From Fasciola hepatica (lineage: Eukaryota > Platyhelminthes > Trematoda > Plagiorchiida > Fasciolidae): a stretch of DNA of 64,000 nucleotides. Positions 58,790-64,000 of this stretch are shown in pieces. Location of the stretch: contig CANUEZ040000071.1 of the NCBI GenBank assembly GCA_948099385.1, positions 806,001 to 870,000 on the forward strand. The letters are read 5' to 3'. Each line of letters begins with the position of its first letter. The first letter of the stretch is position 1. The notes beneath the pieces were generated by a model. It was not told where the DNA came from. It worked only from the letters and a program-made list of their open reading frames with translations, and did not search any database. The position numbers and the translations under genes were made by a program.

Positions 58790-61589
58790 TGCAGTCTTCC
58801 AGGAAAAAGAGGGGAATTGACGACTAGGATCGCAGTGTCTGATGTCGTTGCACTGACGGAAACTTGGACAAAGCCAGATACTGGCATACGCTTTCAGGGA
58901 TATGCTGCCTACAGATAGGATAGAACAGATGGGAGGCAGGAGGGTGGAGTAGTATTTCTAATACGGGCCGACATAGGCCATCAGAAGGCTCCGCTCAACT
59001 TGGTCTCCGTTAATGTACAGGCCAGATCCTGCTTTATCAGGATCGAGGCGCGAACAGCATGCATTATCTATATCTACAGAGCACCGCTAGCGACAGATGA
59101 GGAAGACGTTGAGCTCTTGCAAATGCTAGATGCGGTGCTGGAACAGACAAAGGAGTTCATCTTATTGGGGGATATCAACCTACCCGAAATTACCTGGGAA
59201 AGCGGGATCGCACCAAGGGGATCAACGGGCGACAAGTTTCTGCAGTGGGTTCAGTTACACGCACTTACGCTGCACGTGACGCAGACCACTAGACACAGAG
59301 AACAGTTAGGGTTTCACCTAACAGTCCAGCATTTGTGGGACCGGGTAATGCCATTGTTTCTCGTTGGAACGGGTACACCTGACCCGAAGAGGACGACTTT
59401 CCATGTAGTTACCAGACACTGAGGTGGACAGCACCCGTCTCTTCTTGACTTAATCATAACGCGGCACCATCAGGACGTTGATGAAATTAAGTGGGAAGAG
59501 CCAATTGGCAAGAGTGATCATGTAGTCCTAAGGGTCACATTAGGACTTAGCAAGGCGCTGAAGAAAATCGTGTTACTTCGGTGCTATAGGAGAATCAGTA
59601 TAGGTGAAATAAAGAGGGCAGTGGAGGATTTTCAGTGGACATCGAGACACACAAACGCCTCCGTAGAGGAAATTTGGGAGACCATCAAGATGAGACTACT
59701 TGAACTTGAAGGGGAGTTTGCAACCCTGAGGGTGGTTAGCAGTATAAGTCAATCCCCATGGTGGAAGTCAAAAGTCCGCAAGGCTATAGTTATTCGTAGG
59801 CAACAATGGGCGGCGTACAAGCTGTACAGAACTCAGAGGGCATGAATAGCTATAAGATGCCTAGTAACAGAGCTCAAGCGATCCATTGAGTGGAGAAATA
59901 TGCCTTCGAGCGTCGGTTAGCTGCTTTGGTCCACACAAACTCAAAGCGATTCTACGCCTACGTGCAATCTCACAAACGTATGAGAGAAAGTGTAGCAACC
60001 TTGGAAGGAGCGCAGGGACAACTGGCTCTAAACGACGAGGACAAGGTTGACATGCTCTTGGCATTCTTAAAGAGCATTTATCGACCAGAAATAGTTTGGA
60101 GGAAGGACTGGAGGGCCCCCAGCCGCCTCCAATACCCAAAATTACTGTAGAAGAAGAAGTGTACGCGGAGTTGCAAACCTTGAATAGAAATAAAGCAACT
60201 GGTCCAGACGGGATTCATCCAGCAATCGTTTAGCCTCTGGCCAAGGTCCTGAAGGCTCCGGTGACGAAGCTGTATGAAACGTCACTTAGAGAGGGAATTG
60301 TGCCGGGAGACCGGAGGAGAGCAACAGTGGTAGGAATTTACAAGAGAGGAATCCTGCAAAAGGCCGAAAATTACCCACTGGTTGCTCGAATTCAGTACTG
60401 TGTAAGTGCCTGGAGCAAATAGTTAGGAAGCAAATCTCCAGGCATTTGGTTCAACACAACCTCATGTCAAATGCTCAGCATGGGTTTGTGGGAAAACGAT
60501 CCTGTCCGACGAATCTCCTGCTGTTCCTCGATGAGGTAACCAAGTGTCTGGGGAAGGGCAATCGATTGCGGTCTATTACTTGGACTTCAGCAAGGCATTT
60601 GATTCCGTGAACCACAGATTTCTGGACGTCAAACTGCAGTCCATGGGAATTGTTGGAAAGGCAAGACAATGGATAAGTAGTTTCTTAGCAGGGCGAACTT
60701 TAGTGTTAAGGTGGGGAGCCATGTTTCAAAACCGGAAGGTGTAACAAGTGGGGTGTCACAGGGCTCGGTGATCGGCCCTCTGCTCTTCCTCATCTTCATC
60801 AACGACCTGGCACGTGGGCTTACAAACCCCACCTTTATGTTTGCCGATGACGTCAAGATAGCTGGAGTAGATATAGAACTTGACGTGTTAGCAGTACAAA
60901 ACTGGGCACGCAAATGGGACCTTCCACTAAACCTCACCAAGTGTCAACGCTTGACCACAAATACAGGGGCTAGTGAGAATGGTGTGGGTTCTTTGAAAGT
61001 GGTCTCGCAGGTCAAAGACTTGGGCGTTATAATGGAAAACAGCTTCAAGCCGTCGAAGCAGCGCACCGCAGCAGCTAATATGGCCAGGGGAGACCTCTTT
61101 CGAGTTAGATCCATTATGTCGTGTTGAGATCAGGGGATTTTCGTTCTGCTATATCAGGCCATAGTTAGGCCGCATATGGAGTACTGCGTGCAGGCCTGGA
61201 CACCGTACTACCAGGAAGATATCGACTGTCTGGAGAAAAGGCAAGGGCTAGCCACTAGAATGGTGGCTGGGCAAAGGGGGTTCAACTACACAGAGCGTCT
61301 CCGTGCCCTAGACCTATTCTCGATGGAAAGACGGCGCATTCGCGGGGATTTGATAGAAACCTTCAAGGTAATGCAAGGACTGTCAGGAATAAGACGAGAA
61401 GACCTTTTCTCTCTGATCCCCGAGAGAGGCACAAGGGGGCATAGCCTTAGATTGCAAAGAGAGCATTCGAGGCTCCAAATTAGAGCGAAGTATTTCTCAA
61501 ATAGAGTGATGCCCTATTGGAATAAGCTCCGGGAGGAGGTCATAAATACCACAACAGTAAAGGCTTTTAAGAAAGCAGTAGACCCATAA
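58790..61589 (+). pseudogene. CR1-E ORF2: APE endonuclease and reverse transcriptase
   Basis: Endonuclease: VVALTETWTKPD near 58843-58880 (catalytic Glu present), a stop at 58917-58919, then a frame 59000-59422 with IYIYRAPLAT and LLGDINLPEITWESG (catalytic motif intact), DLIITRHHQDV and IGKSDHVVL (catalytic SDH) near 59440-59535. RT: ATGPDGIHPAIV near 60200-60230, YLDFSKAFDSVNH at 60571-60615, TSGVSQGSVIGPLLFLIFIN at 60741-60800, MFADDVKIAG with FADD intact at 60840-60851, VKDLGVIM, then a TGA stop at 61125-61127 before the C-terminal frame 61176-61589 (137 residues: VQAWTPYYQEDID to KAFKKAVDP). A frameshift lies between 60615 and 60741. Confidence 0.9.
59297..59419 (+). repeat. In-frame 123 bp insert in CR1-E endonuclease, copied from ORF1 of the same element
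   Basis: The insert aligns with 58134-58250 (shared: CAGCATTTGT, ACCGGGTAATGCCAT, GGYACACCTGA and AAGAGG). It is bracketed by ACCACTAGACAC (59285-59296) and ACCAGACAC (59411-59419), a short duplication of the target codons TTRH/VTRH. Other CR1 copies lack this segment. Confidence 0.75.
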
Positions 61590-61789
61590 TGGGTGGCAGT
61601 ATACCCCGAGATATGTTAAGCAGCTTTTAGGGTCAGACGCAATTTACTTATTGTTTCCACCTTACTCTGCCAGGGATGATACAGCACAACATTTCTGCCT
61701 TTCAGAAAAAGAAAATCACGCAGTGTTGGAAGCTACGGAAACTCGCCGACAACACAACCATCTGGACACACGATTTGCTCTAGCCATAC

Positions 61790-62157
61790 TGTTACGAAAT
61801 TTGAAGACGGTCACTCAACGTAGGATCGAGCGCACTAATTCATGCTTGTTTTCTCTTTTACCCTTCTTCAGTATCGCTTTTTCTGCATTCCCACGTCCAT
61901 CCCGCTAACCGCACCGTCCCCGTCTCGAATTCGAAACCGATTCGCAATGGCCGCGCTAACCGTCCCCTCTTTAGCTCACTTAAACACCGTCCAAGCTGAT
62001 CGTTCTATTACTGCAATTGTGTGAACCATATTCTTCAAAATTGTGATTACCCTACATAAATGTGAATTGCTGTGTTCTCTGATCATGCCTTGTGCATGTG
62101 TCTTGACCACGATCAAGAAATATACCATCATTAAACATTAAACATTAAACGTTAAAT
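61790..62157 (+). mobile_element. Candidate 5' LTR of a Ty3/Gypsy element
   Basis: The left edge is set by the point where CR1-E 3' UTR similarity to CR1-H stops; the sequence there is TGTTACG, a common Gypsy LTR start. The right edge is uncertain: an AACATTAAAC-type short repeat ends near 62157 and is followed by TGGTGGACCTCGAGG at about 62163, a possible tRNA primer-binding site. The matching 3' LTR would lie beyond the window. Only a copy at the other end can prove this. Confidence 0.5.
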
Positions 62158-62428
62158 CGACCTGGTGGACCTCGAGGGCAAATAAAGACAGTGTTATTAC
62201 TGGAGACTGAATTGTAATGCGCACTTCTTCTCTTACTGTAACCACATTTGTAGTGTGCCACACTTTTTTGGATAAACTTCTATCTGGTGAATCGTCTTCT
62301 TCTTGCTGGACGTTACAAACTTGTGCCGAGACTCGGGAACGACAATGTCAAAGAAGCCAGCAAAGTATTCCAATATGGTGGAGGCGAAAGACAGTGCGTA
62401 GCAAGGGTGCAGATCGGCGGATACGCCG

Positions 62429-63484
62429 GTGGAAGAGGTTACGCGAGACTTGGCGGGATGCACAATCCACAAAAAGCAACAAATACCAACTCCAAGTGCT
62501 CCCGAGAAGTTTAGTATCGGCGGAAACTATAACAGATGGGAGAGCCAAACACGTCGGTACATTAGGTGGTTCAATAGTAATCAACTAGAGGATGTCATCA
62601 TGAGCCTCCTAGTTGGAGAGGCGTATGATATCGTCGATGAGTCGGATGTGTTTAGGGACGGCGATTACGACCTCGTCCTCAAACGCATTCGAAAGTTGCT
62701 GGATGCACCGGGTCACCCAGTGGAGTATCGGGATCAGTTGCATCAGAGGCGACAGCTTCCAGGGGAAGACGTTGGGTCTTTTGCGCGGGAGCTAAAGCAG
62801 TTGGCGACACGAGGATATCCCGAGGGGGATAAAGCCGAACTAAAGCGGCACGTCCTGGATCGGTTTGTTGAGGGCGTGTCCAATAAGTCCATGAAGAGAA
62901 TTCTCCTGAGAGGAAGATTTACCGAATTGTCAGAGGTCGTAGCAGCGGCAGAAGAAGAAGAAAGAATGGAGAGAGTGCTAGCCAAGTCGACCACGGATCA
63001 AGAGTGTTTCGCCCTTCCGCGACAATGGGCCCAGGTGACAAGGGGATCATGCCTGCCGGGATTGAGAATCAACAGAGGCCGGAGGGGCCTCCGCGATAAT
63101 CTATGGTCCACTCCCAACTACCGTGGACTCGGCACACGTGGCCGGTATCGCAGGGCGGCACACCGACCGGCGGTGCAAAACACGGCAACAGTGGTCGAAG
63201 GCACTCAGGCACTTGGCTCGAGGCAGTCACCGCCACAGCCAGGTGAGTCCATTATACCAGTCGTGTCTTTGCTCACCAATTGTTCGGATATTTTTTCAAC
63301 TTTGATTCGAGTTAATGATGCCGAGCTGTGTGCTTTAGTTGATATTGGAGCCACCCGTAGCCTTATAAATGCGGCTGTAATACCCTATCTGGATGCAGTG
63401 AATCTGGAACCGTACGGGTTTTCGCTGACTGTTGTAAACGGTGGAAAACTGAACACCGTGGGGGTGGCATCATTCTTAGTGTAA
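62429..63484 (+). pseudogene. gag: Ty3/Gypsy gag and start of aspartic protease
   Basis: A 351-residue frame, the longest in the window. The gag part has FSIGGNYNRWESQTRRYIRW at residues about 28-47 and VMSLLVGEA-like and LPGEDVGSFARELKQLA (about 110-126), typical of Gypsy capsid domains, with a basic region at 205-245. I see no intact CCHC knuckle. The protease starts at ALVDIGATRSLIN (catalytic Asp at residue about 305), but the usual DTGA/DSGA reads DIGA. The frame opens with a GTG, so the true start is unclear. A TAA at 63482-63484 interrupts the protease. Elements of this kind assemble cytoplasmic particles. Confidence 0.85.
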
Positions 63485-64000
63485 TTTGGAGGGTTAGCTA
63501 AGCCGCAGCCGTTTGTTGTCGTCCAAGGCATCTCCTTTGACGCAATTGTAGGGAAGGACATCCTGCAGAATTTCGAGTGCATCATAGATGTTCCAAGGAA
63601 GAGACTTTATTTTGGTTATCAAACGAAGGAGTGCGGGGAGTGTGGTCGCAGAAAGTTAGATGTCTGTTCCGTGGAGTTTTCTGAGAGCGATCGCAGGAGG
63701 CGGTTCCAAAGACTGGTGGAGAATAATGGAGCCATGGAGAAGAATGAAAGGCTCTGTAAACTTTTGTCAAATTTATCGACTTATTCGTGTGGGATGACGA
63801 AAGTTTAGGGAGGGCCAGTGTAATCAAGCATCGTGTCGACACAGGGGATGCCGAGCCAATTAAGTTGGCCCCCAGAAGAATACCAGTGCATTACCAGGCA
63901 GAAGTACAGCAAATGGTGGAAGATATGCTGAAAAATAATATCATACAACCATCCCACTCGGCATGGACAGCGCCGGTAGTACTGGTGAAAAAGAAAGACG
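63485..64000 (+). pseudogene. pol: Ty3/Gypsy pol: rest of protease and start of reverse transcriptase (partial)
   Basis: After the stop, the same frame continues with FVVVQGISFDAIVGKDIL at about 63510-63563, the conserved ILG-D-L-like block that closes the retropepsin fold. The reading then changes frame near 63760-63780. The new frame (from about 63781) gives LFVWDDESLGRASV, HRVDTGDAEPIKLAPRRIP, and VHYQAEVQQMVEDMLKNNII followed by VLVKKKD, the N-terminal block of Gypsy RTs. The window ends before the catalytic region. The stop and the frameshift make this copy non-functional. Confidence 0.9.

Larger units (their letters stand above)
56903..61789 (+). mobile_element. CR1-like LINE copy E (best preserved)
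   Basis: Leader (56903-57361), ORF1 (57362-58724), ORF2 (58790-61589) and 3' UTR (61590-61789). All catalytic motifs of the endonuclease and RT are still readable, broken by few stops and frameshifts. The 3' UTR (61690-61787) aligns with 51790-51920 of CR1-H and is cut at 61789 by an LTR element. It is the youngest LINE in the window by this measure. Confidence 0.85.

Noticed and set aside
1..64000. CRISPR array, rRNA genes or bacterial operons
   Set aside because: No regularly spaced short repeats, no rRNA-like blocks and no run of intact genes were seen.

Overview
This window looks like eukaryotic repeat-rich DNA, most likely from a flatworm (Platyhelminthes). A large-genome tapeworm or fluke is my best guess, from the combination of CR1-type LINEs with a PHD-finger ORF1, a Penelope-like GIY-YIG fragment, a Ty3/Gypsy element and a tRNA-headed short element. 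This is an inference, not a species call. I see no convincing single-copy host gene, no prokaryotic operon and no CRISPR array. Almost every coding trace is a stop- and frameshift-ridden retrotransposon copy, recognised by motifs in order across shifting frames and by similarity between copies inside the window.

Layout. 1-830: minus-strand Penelope-like GIY-YIG endonuclease remnant running off the left edge. 3.9-4.25 kb: first copy of a dispersed ~330-375 bp repeat (R1). 4.4-9.8 kb: two purine-rich CR1 copies (A1, A2) fused head to tail. 10.6-28 kb: pyrimidine-rich LINEs of a second family (type B; copies B1-B3) with long C/T-rich 3' regions. 28.3 kb: possible gag zinc-knuckle scrap. 31.1-31.5 kb: CR1 tail. 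31.7-40.8 kb: more type B material (B4-B6), hosting a tRNA-headed SINE (36.9-37.3 kb) and an R1 copy. 41-61.8 kb: a run of CR1 copies, all on + (F, G, K, H, D, E); E is the best preserved. 61.8-64.0 kb: 5' part of a Ty3/Gypsy element lying in the 3' region of CR1-E and running off the right edge.

How parts relate. Type A (CR1) elements encode ORF1 (PHD finger, coiled/RRM-like region) and ORF2 (APE endonuclease plus reverse transcriptase). Type B encodes an ORF1 with a conserved AKAKNAMLLNIP-like block, an APE/RT ORF2, and a 3' end made of a short hairpin followed by an ATT-rich tail, seen at five places. None of the copies can make an intact protein. The most informative structures are the nested insertions and junctions: R1 inside an endonuclease gene, a 123 bp in-frame ORF1-derived insert in the E endonuclease, a 5'UTR repeated on both sides of D, and the Gypsy LTR edge mapped by comparison of CR1-E with CR1-H.
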